Part shown: in pieces, positions 47,628 to 56,360 of the stretch
Layout: each line of letters starts with the position of its first letter
Position numbering within the stretch: position 1 is the first letter of the stretch
Assembly: GCF_007625115.1 (NCBI RefSeq)
Contig: NZ_VMNH01000016.1
Location: 1 to 64,000 of the forward strand
DNA: 64,000 nt
Source: Sedimenticola selenatireducens
Lineage (GTDB): Bacteria > Pseudomonadota > Gammaproteobacteria > Chromatiales > Chromatiaceae
Reading direction: 5' to 3'
Program-made: the position numbers and the translations under genes
The notes under the pieces: generated by a model
What the model was told of the DNA's origin: nothing
The model's database searches: none
What the model saw: the letters and a program-made list of their open reading frames with translations, nothing else

Positions 47628-47700
47628 TTGTTGTTAAAAGTCAACCTGGATATATTTTAGTTGCATAGATTCAGGTTGAATGGAAGCAGAAGGAGAGATA

Positions 47701-48378
47701 ATGACGACAGCGATTAGTCCGGTTACTCTGGTGTTTATGGGTGACTCAATCACAGAGGGCCAGTATGTTCATCACTCGTTAAGGTGGACAGAAATGGTGG
47801 CAAAGCAAGTGCGTTTGGATGTATCCAGAAGAATCGATTCGGATTCGTTGCATTTTTTTAACAGGGGTATCTCTGGAGAGACAACGAGACAAGGACTTGA
47901 AAGGTTTCCACGAGATGTTCAAGTACTGCAACCTGACATAATTACGATCCAGTTCGGACTAAATGACTGTAATTGCTGGGATAGTGATCGCGGACTTCCG
48001 CGCGTTTCCGAAGCGGGGTATCGTGCAAACTTATTAGAGATGATTGATCGCTCGAAAACATTCGGAGCGGAACATATCATCCTTTCAACAAATCATCCAA
48101 CTTTGAGAAATCATCCCTTGGCATCAAAGCAGACGCTTGAGGATCGTAGGAAAATATATAATGAAATAATTCGTGAAGTGGTGAATGATTCAAAGGTTAT
48201 TCTTTGTGATATAGACCAGGAATTTGCTGATGTAAGTAAGGAGAATCTATCCGAGATGCTAATGCCAGAGCCGGATGTACTCCATCTGAGCGAGAAAGGT
48301 CATGCGAAGTATGCAAAGGCTATATATACACCAATTTCTAGATCAATCGAGTATATTTTAAATGGAGTTGAACGATGA
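47701..48378 (+). CDS. SGNH/GDSL-type hydrolase
   Basis: About 225 residues. Block I FMGDSITEGQ with catalytic Ser, block II ISGETTRQG, block III FGLNDCN, and block V DVLHLSEKGH with catalytic Asp and His: a complete SGNH set. No signal peptide, so it is cytoplasmic or needs another route. It may act as a sugar O-acetyl esterase or acyltransferase. The ATG at 47701 is chosen because AAGGAG is five bases before it. Confidence 0.85.
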   Translation: MTTAISPVTLVFMGDSITEGQYVHHSLRWTEMVAKQVRLDVSRRIDSDSLHFFNRGISGETTRQGLERFPRDVQVLQPDIITIQFGLNDCNCWDSDRGLPRVSEAGYRANLLEMIDRSKTFGAEHIILSTNHPTLRNHPLASKQTLEDRRKIYNEIIREVVNDSKVILCDIDQEFADVSKENLSEMLMPEPDVLHLSEKGHAKYAKAIYTPISRSIEYILNGVER

Positions 48379-49145
48379 GTAAAAGTCCCACAGACATTCA
48401 CTGGAATAAGCGTGCTGTCTATGAGCAAAATGTTAATGCGGTGAATATAGCTGATGTGTCACAAAGAGAATTAGAAACAGAGTTCATTCTTCAGCATGTG
48501 AAAATTACTGATCGTGTTCTTGAGGTCGGATGTGGAAATGGTTTCTTAACAAATATCCTTCGACTATCATCCGCGCATGTAGATGCATTTGATTACGCTG
48601 AAAACATGATCGTTAGTGCAAAAGAAAACTATGGAGAAACTAATAATCGATTTTTTCATGACAATTTACTGAGTCCGGCTTCTTGGGATGAGTCATATGA
48701 CTGTATTGTTTGTGTTCGTGTATTAATAAATCTTCGTGATTTTAGTGAACAAAAAAGAGCAGTAGAAAATATGCAGAAAGCCCTCAGAAAAGGCGGAAAA
48801 TTGCTGTTAGTAGAGGGTTACGCGGATGGTTTTACTGAGCTTAACAAGCTCAGAAGTAAAAGCGGAATTGAACCGTTAATCCCGGCGGGTATAAATTACT
48901 ATTCTAAACTAGAAGAAATGCGAGAGTTTCTTGGGAAAAGATTCACGATAGCTGAGGATTTCCATACTGGATGCTTTGATTTTTTAACACGAGTGGTCTA
49001 TCCGGCTTTAGTTGGTGCAGATAAAGCCACTGGACATAGTGATTTTCATGAAAAAATAATCCAAATAGCAAAAAACTTTAATGGTGAGCAATTTAGGACG
49101 CTCGCTAGGTTAACTGGCTTTTTGTTGGTAAATAACAAATCATAG
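48375..49145 (+). CDS. Class I SAM methyltransferase
   Basis: A 256-residue protein. VLEVGCGNGFLTNIL (motif I), AFDYAENMI (motif II), FFHDNLLS, CIVCVRVLINLRDF (motif IV), LRKGGKLLLVEGY. ATGA overlap with the SGNH hydrolase gene. No further specificity can be seen. It probably methylates a sugar of the polymer or its chain end, which would fit the Wzt_C domain upstream. Confidence 0.82.
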   Translation: MSKSPTDIHWNKRAVYEQNVNAVNIADVSQRELETEFILQHVKITDRVLEVGCGNGFLTNILRLSSAHVDAFDYAENMIVSAKENYGETNNRFFHDNLLSPASWDESYDCIVCVRVLINLRDFSEQKRAVENMQKALRKGGKLLLVEGYADGFTELNKLRSKSGIEPLIPAGINYYSKLEEMREFLGKRFTIAEDFHTGCFDFLTRVVYPALVGADKATGHSDFHEKIIQIAKNFNGEQFRTLARLTGFLLVNNKS

Positions 49146-49165
49146 CTTTAATATGCGATGTTTCT

Positions 49166-50854
49166 ATGACTGAAAAAAAGCATATTCTATTACTCTGCCA
49201 TTATTACCCTGGTGCTGCCGGTGCGATAATCGACCACATTGAATCCTTTAGTAAACATTCAAAGAATAAGTATTTGATTCTATCAAATATGGGGGAATTA
49301 CCCGACTGGTTAGAATTGGATCGATTCGATGCTTTAATTTTTCACTATAGCCTTATCGCATGTTACGACAATTATATTTCGCCATCGGGTCGAAAGCGAA
49401 TTAGAGAATTCACAGGATTCAAGGCGGCATTTGTCCAAGATGATTATCGATGGATTAATGACACTGTAGATGCATTATCTTATATGAAGATAAATGCCCT
49501 TTTCCCTCTTGCTGGGAGTGACATTATTAATGATATATATAGCCCAACAAAACTTCCCAATGTGCGCAAGGAAACGGTTCTTGCTGGTTATGTTCCTCTG
49601 GAATTGGTGAGCTTATCCGTAAAGCCATATAGTGAGCGAATGATAGATATTGGTTATCGCGCGAGAAAATTACCGGCATGGATGGGAGCTCATACCTTAC
49701 AGAAGTGGCAAATAGCCGAAGGAATCTTAAAGGAAGTAAAAAAGTACAAACTAATGGTTGATATCTCATGTAAAGAAGAGGATCGAATTTATGGGGATTC
49801 CTGGATAAAATTTCTTACAGATTGCAAGGCCACATTGGGGACAGAAAGTGGCGCAAGCGTTTGTGACTTCACCGGAGATATTCAGAGAAATGTTGAAGCC
49901 CACCTTAAAAGGCATCCCAAAGAAGATTTTTACAAATTAAGAGATTTGTACTTTAAGGAAGATGATGGGGTGTACATGATGAATGTAATCTCACCTCGCT
50001 GTTTTGAAGCGGCTGCATTAAGGACATTAATGATATTGTACGAAGGGGAGTATTCGGGAGTTTTGGTGCCCTGGCGACACTATGTTCCATTAAAGCAGGA
50101 CCATTCAAATATCAAAGAAATAGTGGAGGTCATTAAGTCTCCAGAGGAAGCTCAGAAAATAATAGACCATGCGTATTATGAAGTGGCGAAAAATAAAGAG
50201 TATTCATATGAGGCAATGGTTAAGTTGGTAGATAGAGTCATTGATGAAGAGTGGTCGGTGGCTATGGAAAAGCGAGAAAGAAATTATTCAGCTGACGAGT
50301 TTCAATGGTACCAGTCGACTAGTCCACGACTGCTAAATAATAGTGCTAAAAATGAAATAGAGAGGTCTATATTTTATCCAATTAAAAAAACATCCTCTCG
50401 TAAATTGTCGGGTGAAGGTATTGGTTCAGATAGTATTCTAGATGTATACCTTGTACGTAAGTTCTGTATATCTAGAATAATCGTTGCATGGGGTGATGAT
50501 CAAAAATTGATTCCGAGTGAGTATGAAATACAAGGTTGGCGAGGAAATATGATTATCGGAGAACAAATTATTAGTAACTATCAGAAAAGTACATTTCAGA
50601 CTATTCAATGGTGTGAAAATAAGGTGGGTGTTGACTTATTAAAGATTAAAGTAAAAGCGCCTCTGGCTAGAGAAGTTGCTCAGGTCTTATCAATATCAGT
50701 TATTGCACGGGAAAAGAAAAAACTACATACCATCATGTGGATTCATGTAAAGGTTAATTTAACTAGGAAATTGCATAACATTTGGAGGGGGATGCCTGAA
50801 TCTGTACGCGCTGTGTTGCTCCCTGCAATTAAAGTACTAAAGAAGTTAGCGTAA
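49166..50854 (+). CDS. Glycosyltransferase-like protein with C-terminal F5/8C-like domain
   Basis: A 562-residue protein, one of three related genes here. Shared features: a GT-B-like N-terminal domain (FHYSL, AAFVQDDYRWINDT), a central DIGYRARKLPAWMG, a conserved CKATLGTESGASVCDF, and a C-terminal EGEYSGVLVPWRHYVPL. These resemble a GT1/DUF3880-type glycosyltransferase but I could not place it in a named family. Residues about 400-510 form an extra beta-rich region (ISRIIVAWGDDQKLIPSEYE) resembling an F5/8-type C carbohydrate-binding domain. AT-rich codon use. Function: probably sugar transfer, unproven. Confidence 0.6.
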   Translation: MTEKKHILLLCHYYPGAAGAIIDHIESFSKHSKNKYLILSNMGELPDWLELDRFDALIFHYSLIACYDNYISPSGRKRIREFTGFKAAFVQDDYRWINDTVDALSYMKINALFPLAGSDIINDIYSPTKLPNVRKETVLAGYVPLELVSLSVKPYSERMIDIGYRARKLPAWMGAHTLQKWQIAEGILKEVKKYKLMVDISCKEEDRIYGDSWIKFLTDCKATLGTESGASVCDFTGDIQRNVEAHLKRHPKEDFYKLRDLYFKEDDGVYMMNVISPRCFEAAALRTLMILYEGEYSGVLVPWRHYVPLKQDHSNIKEIVEVIKSPEEAQKIIDHAYYEVAKNKEYSYEAMVKLVDRVIDEEWSVAMEKRERNYSADEFQWYQSTSPRLLNNSAKNEIERSIFYPIKKTSSRKLSGEGIGSDSILDVYLVRKFCISRIIVAWGDDQKLIPSEYEIQGWRGNMIIGEQIISNYQKSTFQTIQWCENKVGVDLLKIKVKAPLAREVAQVLSISVIAREKKKLHTIMWIHVKVNLTRKLHNIWRGMPESVRAVLLPAIKVLKKLA

Positions 50855-50928
50855 GTATTAGTAGGCTATGCGATTAGTTTTTTACGTGGCACAGAACATT
50901 AGCTAGGCACGATTGGGGATAAAGAAAA

Positions 50929-52818
50929 ATGTGTGGAATTTTTGGCTGTGTTACGGTGCGTCCTCGCAATAATAAGCAGATGGAAGATGCGATTAACTGT
51001 GGCTTATCCAGTATACGTCATCGTGGACCTGATGGTATGGGTAAGTGGGTGTCTCAAAGTGGGCAGGTAGGGCTTGGGCATGTTCGACTCTCTGTTATTG
51101 ACCTGGAGGCAGGTGCACAGCCAATGCACAGTGACGATAGGCGGTTCACCATAGTTTATAATGGGGAAATATACAATTACCTGGAACTCAGAGCCGAGCT
51201 TGGTGAAGAATTTTTCCTTACTAACTCGGACACCGAAGTTATTTTACGAGCGTTTCAACGCTGGGGTGCAAGTTGTATTAGTCGATTGCGTGGAATGTTT
51301 GCAGTTGCAATTTGGGATTCAATAGAGCAGCGGCTTTTCCTTGCCCGTGATCGTTTTGGGATTAAACCACTGTATTGGGCAAGGACTACAGATGGACTCT
51401 TTTTCGCGTCTGAAATTAAGGCATTACTGCCATTTCTTGATGCTAAGCGCGTGAATCGACAAGCCCTCTCAGATTACTTTACCTTCCAGTTTTGCTTGGG
51501 CAGCAAGACGCTTATGGATAACGTATGGCAGCTTCCTGCAGCTCATCACGCTATGGTGGCAATCGGTGCAGAGCCAAACCCACAGCGATACTGGGAAGTA
51601 CATTACAATATTGATTACGACCATACTGAAGCCTGGTTTGTTGAAAAACTTAGAGAGTTGCTTGATGACTCGGTACGTATGCATCTCCGTGCGGATGTAG
51701 AGGTGGGTAGCTATGTGAGTGGTGGTGTGGATTCAAGTTTGATGGCTGTCTTGGCCAGGGATCAGAGACCAGATGCTCCATTTCAAGCATTTAATGGTCG
51801 TTTCCTTGATGGATTGGATTTCGATGAATCACGTTATGCCCAAGCGTTAACAGATGAAAACCAGATGTTACTCCACATTACTGATGTCAATGAGAATGAT
51901 TTTGTAGAAAATATAGAGAAAGTCATTTGGCATCTGGATCAACCAACGGCAGGTCCAGGGGCATTTCCCCAGTACATGGTCTCAAGGGAGGTTGGGAAGA
52001 GCATAAAGGTTGTACTTGGGGGTCAAGGCGGTGATGAAATCTTTGGCGGTTACGCGCGCTACCTAGTTGCGTATTTTGAGCAGTGCATTAAAGGTGCAAT
52101 TGAAGGCACGCTACATAATGGAAATTATGTAGTGACCTACGAATCCATAATCAACAATTTGCGCACACTTCGACAATATAAGCCGATGTTGAAAGAGTTC
52201 TGGAGCGAAGGGTTGTTTGAAGAGCGTGACCAGCGTTACTGGCGGCTTGTCAATAGGGCAAATACCTTTGGAAGTATCCTTGCACCCGACGCAATAGATC
52301 AAAGGCAAACAATGGAGGAGTTCCAGTCCATATTCTGGGGGGAAAACGTGGGAAAAGAGGCATATTTTGATTCGATGACACATTTTGATTTCAAAACTCT
52401 TTTGCCGGCCCTTCTACAGGTAGAGGACAGGATGAGCATGGCTCATGGCGTAGAAGCCAGGGTGCCGTTACTAGATCATCCGCTGGTAGAATTCGCTGCA
52501 ACGATCCCCGCCGACATAAAGTTTCGTAATGGTGAGTTAAAACGATTACTAAAGTTGGCTTTTTCTAAGAAACTTCCCTCTGCTATTTATGAACGAAAGG
52601 ATAAAATGGGATTCCCAGTGCCATTGAATTTATGGCTGAAGCAGGGCGGTAAAGCACGGGATCTGATTGGCGATATTCTAGGTTCACCAGATGCAAAAGC
52701 AAGAGAGTATCTCGGAAAGGATTTCTCAATTGACTCGGTTCTCGACTCGCAAAGTGTGTATGGACGGAATCTTTGGGCGTTGTTGAGCCTGGAGATTTGG
52801 CATAAACAGTTCCTATGA
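50929..52818 (+). CDS. asnB: Asparagine synthase-type glutamine amidotransferase
   Basis: A 629-residue class II amidotransferase. MCGIFG puts the catalytic Cys at position 2; RGPDGMG and YNGEIYNYLEL belong to the glutaminase domain. The ATP pyrophosphatase loop SGGVDSS lies around residue 264, followed by GGQGGDEIFGGYARY. In O-antigen loci homologues (WbpS of Pseudomonas, also in Bordetella) amidate uronic acids to uronamides, a role that fits here. True asparagine synthesis remains possible. It overlaps the flippase gene by ATGA. Confidence 0.88.
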   Translation: MCGIFGCVTVRPRNNKQMEDAINCGLSSIRHRGPDGMGKWVSQSGQVGLGHVRLSVIDLEAGAQPMHSDDRRFTIVYNGEIYNYLELRAELGEEFFLTNSDTEVILRAFQRWGASCISRLRGMFAVAIWDSIEQRLFLARDRFGIKPLYWARTTDGLFFASEIKALLPFLDAKRVNRQALSDYFTFQFCLGSKTLMDNVWQLPAAHHAMVAIGAEPNPQRYWEVHYNIDYDHTEAWFVEKLRELLDDSVRMHLRADVEVGSYVSGGVDSSLMAVLARDQRPDAPFQAFNGRFLDGLDFDESRYAQALTDENQMLLHITDVNENDFVENIEKVIWHLDQPTAGPGAFPQYMVSREVGKSIKVVLGGQGGDEIFGGYARYLVAYFEQCIKGAIEGTLHNGNYVVTYESIINNLRTLRQYKPMLKEFWSEGLFEERDQRYWRLVNRANTFGSILAPDAIDQRQTMEEFQSIFWGENVGKEAYFDSMTHFDFKTLLPALLQVEDRMSMAHGVEARVPLLDHPLVEFAATIPADIKFRNGELKRLLKLAFSKKLPSAIYERKDKMGFPVPLNLWLKQGGKARDLIGDILGSPDAKAREYLGKDFSIDSVLDSQSVYGRNLWALLSLEIWHKQFL

Positions 52819-54251
52819 ATGTACGCCAATCGGCGCTGAAGCTCATAAAGCACTCTGCCGTTTATGGTTTGGGTAGTGGCGCTGGAAGGTTTGTCGGTCT
52901 ACTATCGCTTCCGCTCTATACGAGTTTTCTCAGCCCAGAAGAGTACGGCGTAATAGGGCTGTTGCTAGTTGTTGGAATACTACTAAGGACACTTTGTGCG
53001 GTAGGCTCTGGTGGTGCCACTGGCATAGTATACTTCAAGTACGCTTCGGCTGAGCACAAACGGCATACGATATGGTCCATGCTTGCACTTGTTCTAATGG
53101 GGTGTGTGCTTCTACTGAGTTTATCGCCAGTAGTTGAATTCTTGTTGGATGGCTTTCTAACTGACCTACCTTCAATATTATCAACAAAGATTATTATAGG
53201 TTATTGTTTCGTGTTGGTTCTTCAAATAGCCACTGAACCATTTCTTATCTCGTTGCAATTTGATGGGCGCGCAAAAGTATATTCCGTAGTTTCCTTTGCA
53301 GGTGTACTAGTCGGCGTATTATTTACTATAGCTTTTCTCGTTGCAGACTTTGGGGTCTCGGGATGGGTTCTAGGGCAGGGTATTGGTGCGTTTATTTCAC
53401 TGTTAATTGCCTGGATGTTGACGAGAAAGGATCTTGGTTTCCCAAAACCTCAGTATGGACTGATGAGAGATATATTGCGAACATGGACGCCACTTTTACC
53501 GGGTAGTTTTTCCATGCTATTTATGCTGAGCGCAGCACCATTTTATGTTGGAGAGTTTTTACCGATAGAGTCGGTGGGAAAGTTTGGCGTAGGGTATCAA
53601 CTTGGAATGGGTATGGCCCTCGTTACATCAGCAATTTCTGCCGCATGGATGCCCTATTTTCAGAGCTATATGGAACGTCCTGAAGAGGCGAACAAATTAT
53701 TCCCAAAAATGACGGTTCTATATATATGGGGTGTTGGTGGGGTATCATTAATTTTCTTTTATATAGCAAGGCCGGTCATAGAGATTCTGGTTGATATTCG
53801 ATATAAAGACGCGTGGGAGGTGATAGGTTTTGTTGCCTTATCACAGGCGTTGGTTGGATTGTGGGGAATGCTATTGCCGGGAATGTATTTTTCAGCTGAA
53901 ACGAAGTACGTCACCTTGGTGCAAGTGCTCGCTGCAATTGCAGCTGTAGTTTCTTATTACGTGCTAATTCCTGAGTTTGGGCTCATTGGTGCGGGTATTG
54001 CTCTGGTTGTTGGTCCCGTAGTGATGGTAGTCTTGCAGGCGATCTTGAATAGGCTACGAAATTATCAGGTTTCGAGCTTTGAAGTGATACCTGCTACTTC
54101 GCTTCTAAGTTGGATTTTTATGGCGGCAGCAGTAATTTGGTTTGCATGGGGTAATACCTCCTTGCTGTATGCGGGGATTTTGTCACTATTCGTTCTGGTA
54201 ACTCATATAGTTATAGGTTGGCGAATATATCACCACATATTTAACAACTGA
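52815..54251 (+). CDS. wzx: Wzx-type oligosaccharide flippase
   Basis: A 478-residue polytopic protein of the MATE-like polysaccharide biosynthesis family with about 12 hydrophobic segments. The start YGLGSGAGRFVGLLSLPLYTSFLSPEEYG is the family signature. Wzx flips undecaprenyl-linked repeat units to the periplasm. Its presence beside Wzm/Wzt is unusual, as the two systems normally serve different pathways. No Wzy polymerase has been recognised between the flippase and the right edge. Confidence 0.88.
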   Translation: MNVRQSALKLIKHSAVYGLGSGAGRFVGLLSLPLYTSFLSPEEYGVIGLLLVVGILLRTLCAVGSGGATGIVYFKYASAEHKRHTIWSMLALVLMGCVLLLSLSPVVEFLLDGFLTDLPSILSTKIIIGYCFVLVLQIATEPFLISLQFDGRAKVYSVVSFAGVLVGVLFTIAFLVADFGVSGWVLGQGIGAFISLLIAWMLTRKDLGFPKPQYGLMRDILRTWTPLLPGSFSMLFMLSAAPFYVGEFLPIESVGKFGVGYQLGMGMALVTSAISAAWMPYFQSYMERPEEANKLFPKMTVLYIWGVGGVSLIFFYIARPVIEILVDIRYKDAWEVIGFVALSQALVGLWGMLLPGMYFSAETKYVTLVQVLAAIAAVVSYYVLIPEFGLIGAGIALVVGPVVMVVLQAILNRLRNYQVSSFEVIPATSLLSWIFMAAAVIWFAWGNTSLLYAGILSLFVLVTHIVIGWRIYHHIFNN

Positions 54252-54275
54252 GTATACTTAAAATTTGGTGCGCTT

Positions 54276-55082
54276 ATGCAAAATATATATCGCCGAACAC
54301 CTATAGAAAGGCGATCTGAAATTCCAATATTTATTGACCGACAAAACGATATATATGTTAAGAATTACGATGATATTGCAGACCACCATCTCTGTTCGAT
54401 TTCTCTTGGAAAAGGGAATCCCTTTATGCAGGAGGAGATGTGGAGGGATCTCGAAAGAAATACTATTGATCTGATTAATAAGTATGCTGAAAAAGGTGCC
54501 CGTATTCTGGATGTTGGTGTTGGTACGGGGCGATTACTAGCACAGTTTACGTCAATGAATCGATACGGTATTGATGTGGCGCTTGGTTATCTGGAGCGTT
54601 TGGGCGATAGTGGTATTGAGTGTTCACTTGGTGTTGTGGAAGATTTGCCTTATCAAAACAATGTATTTGATATAGTTGTTTGTACCGATGTGCTTGAACA
54701 TGTTTTTGATCTACACAAGGCTATCAGTGAGTTATATCGTGTGTTAAAACCGGAAGGTATGCTAATAATACGAGTTCCTTACAAAGAAAATTTGGAGCTC
54801 TATTTGCATAAAGATTATCCCTATCATATTGCACATGTCCGCAATTTTGACGAACATGAATTAGAGATACAGTTTTCACGGGTCTTTGATTTTCGGCTAT
54901 GCGAGACACTTTATGATAAAGCATTTGTACCAGTATCATTGGCGTTACCGCTTCCGCGGGGAAAGATTTTTCTTACAAAATTACTCGTCAGATTGCAAGC
55001 TATATTTCCTTTCTTGAAAAATCCGTTGCAACGACTTTATAAGCCAACAGAAATTAGCATGGCATTTAAAAAGCCGGCATAA
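54276..55082 (+). CDS. Class I SAM methyltransferase
   Basis: A 268-residue protein: ILDVGVGTGRLLAQF (motif I), GIDVALGYLE, VVEDLPYQNNVFDIVVCTDVLEHVF (motif IV), RVPYKEN, HIAHVRNFDEHEL. It resembles the zinc-ribbon methyltransferase at 46734 (shared RVPxxxN...HxRNF segment), suggesting duplication. It lies between Wzx and the second GT-like gene. The acceptor is unknown. Confidence 0.8.
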   Translation: MQNIYRRTPIERRSEIPIFIDRQNDIYVKNYDDIADHHLCSISLGKGNPFMQEEMWRDLERNTIDLINKYAEKGARILDVGVGTGRLLAQFTSMNRYGIDVALGYLERLGDSGIECSLGVVEDLPYQNNVFDIVVCTDVLEHVFDLHKAISELYRVLKPEGMLIIRVPYKENLELYLHKDYPYHIAHVRNFDEHELEIQFSRVFDFRLCETLYDKAFVPVSLALPLPRGKIFLTKLLVRLQAIFPFLKNPLQRLYKPTEISMAFKKPA

Positions 55083-55097
55083 AGGACAGGATGTCAC

Positions 55098-56360
55098 ATG
55101 CGCATACTAATTCTCTACGACAAGTATTCTACCTTTACCAATACAGTATTTGATCACCTTGACTCATTTTCAGAGTACTCTTCTGCAGAAGTCTTCTATT
55201 ATCAGCCTGGAGATGATTTGTCTACGGTATCTTTGGAGTATTTTGATGCCGTGGTGATTCACTATAGTCTTCGTATTCCATTAGGACAATTGACCGCTGA
55301 GCTATATCATAAACTAAATCTATATGCAGGATTGAAGGTATTATTTGTTCAAGATGAGTATGATTATACAGATACTGTTAGAAAAGCAATTCATGATTTA
55401 GAAATTGGATTAGTATTTACTTGTGTGCCGGAAAAGTATATTGATACTGTCTATCCCTCGAAGGAATTTACTTCAACATGTTTCGTTAATAATCTGACGG
55501 GATATATACCTGCAAGTTTAGCCAATGAAAAGCGATATTCAGCAATTCGTGATCGTCCTATATTTGTTGGCTATCGTGGAAGAAGTTTGCCTTTCTGGTA
55601 TGGGGATTTGGGCCAGGAAAAATTCCTCATAGCTCAATTTATGAAAGGTGAGTGTCGACGTCGAGCTATTGCTAGCGATATTGAATGGGAAGACAAAAAT
55701 CGTATATATGGGGGTAAATGGGTCGACTTTCTTTCCTCGTGTAAAGCTACATTGGGGACAGAGAGTGGTAGTAATGTTTTTGATGACTCAGGAAAGATTA
55801 GAGAAAAAGTCAATGAGATACTGCGCCGCAATAGCAAAGCAAATTATGCGTACGTGAGGAAATTGGTATTTGGTGGGGAAAATGAAGTTTTGATAATGAA
55901 TCAAATATCTCCGCGCTTTTTTGAATCCATAGCGTTGAAAACCGGATTGATTCTATATGAAGGAGAGTATTCCGGTATACTTGAACCTTATAAGCACTTT
56001 ATCCCTTTGCGCAAAGATCATGAAAATATTGATGAGGTGTTTCAGCTACTGATTGATGATACGTATATGCAGGCAATGGTAGATCGTGCCTATGAGGATA
56101 TCATTGAGTCTGATAAATATAGTTATAGTAGCTTTATCAAAATGGTTGATTCATACATATCTAATGCAGTGGGCTCTTGCGTTCAAAAAAGTTCGATACT
56201 GCCTCCTCCTCCATGTTTCACAGTTCGGCCGCAAAGAGTTCGCATTACCAGGTTAAGGAGTGGTTTAACGCGAGTATGGAGTTATATTCCATATCCATTG
56301 CGTAATTCTTTTCGGCCATTGGCGCGTCGTGTGGCAGAATTAGTATCACGGTCTGATTAA
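55098..56360 (+). CDS. Glycosyltransferase-like protein, second family member
   Basis: A 420-residue protein related to the 49166 gene: ILILYDKYSTFTNTVFDHLDSF, FVQDEYDYTDT, VGYRGRSLPFWYG, CKATLGTESGSNVFDDSG, and EGEYSGILEPYKHFIPL align with it. It lacks the F5/8C-like extension and instead ends with a short basic, Pro- and Arg-rich tail. GT-B fold is likely; donor and acceptor are unknown. The stop and the next start are directly adjacent. Confidence 0.58.
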   Translation: MRILILYDKYSTFTNTVFDHLDSFSEYSSAEVFYYQPGDDLSTVSLEYFDAVVIHYSLRIPLGQLTAELYHKLNLYAGLKVLFVQDEYDYTDTVRKAIHDLEIGLVFTCVPEKYIDTVYPSKEFTSTCFVNNLTGYIPASLANEKRYSAIRDRPIFVGYRGRSLPFWYGDLGQEKFLIAQFMKGECRRRAIASDIEWEDKNRIYGGKWVDFLSSCKATLGTESGSNVFDDSGKIREKVNEILRRNSKANYAYVRKLVFGGENEVLIMNQISPRFFESIALKTGLILYEGEYSGILEPYKHFIPLRKDHENIDEVFQLLIDDTYMQAMVDRAYEDIIESDKYSYSSFIKMVDSYISNAVGSCVQKSSILPPPPCFTVRPQRVRITRLRSGLTRVWSYIPYPLRNSFRPLARRVAELVSRSD

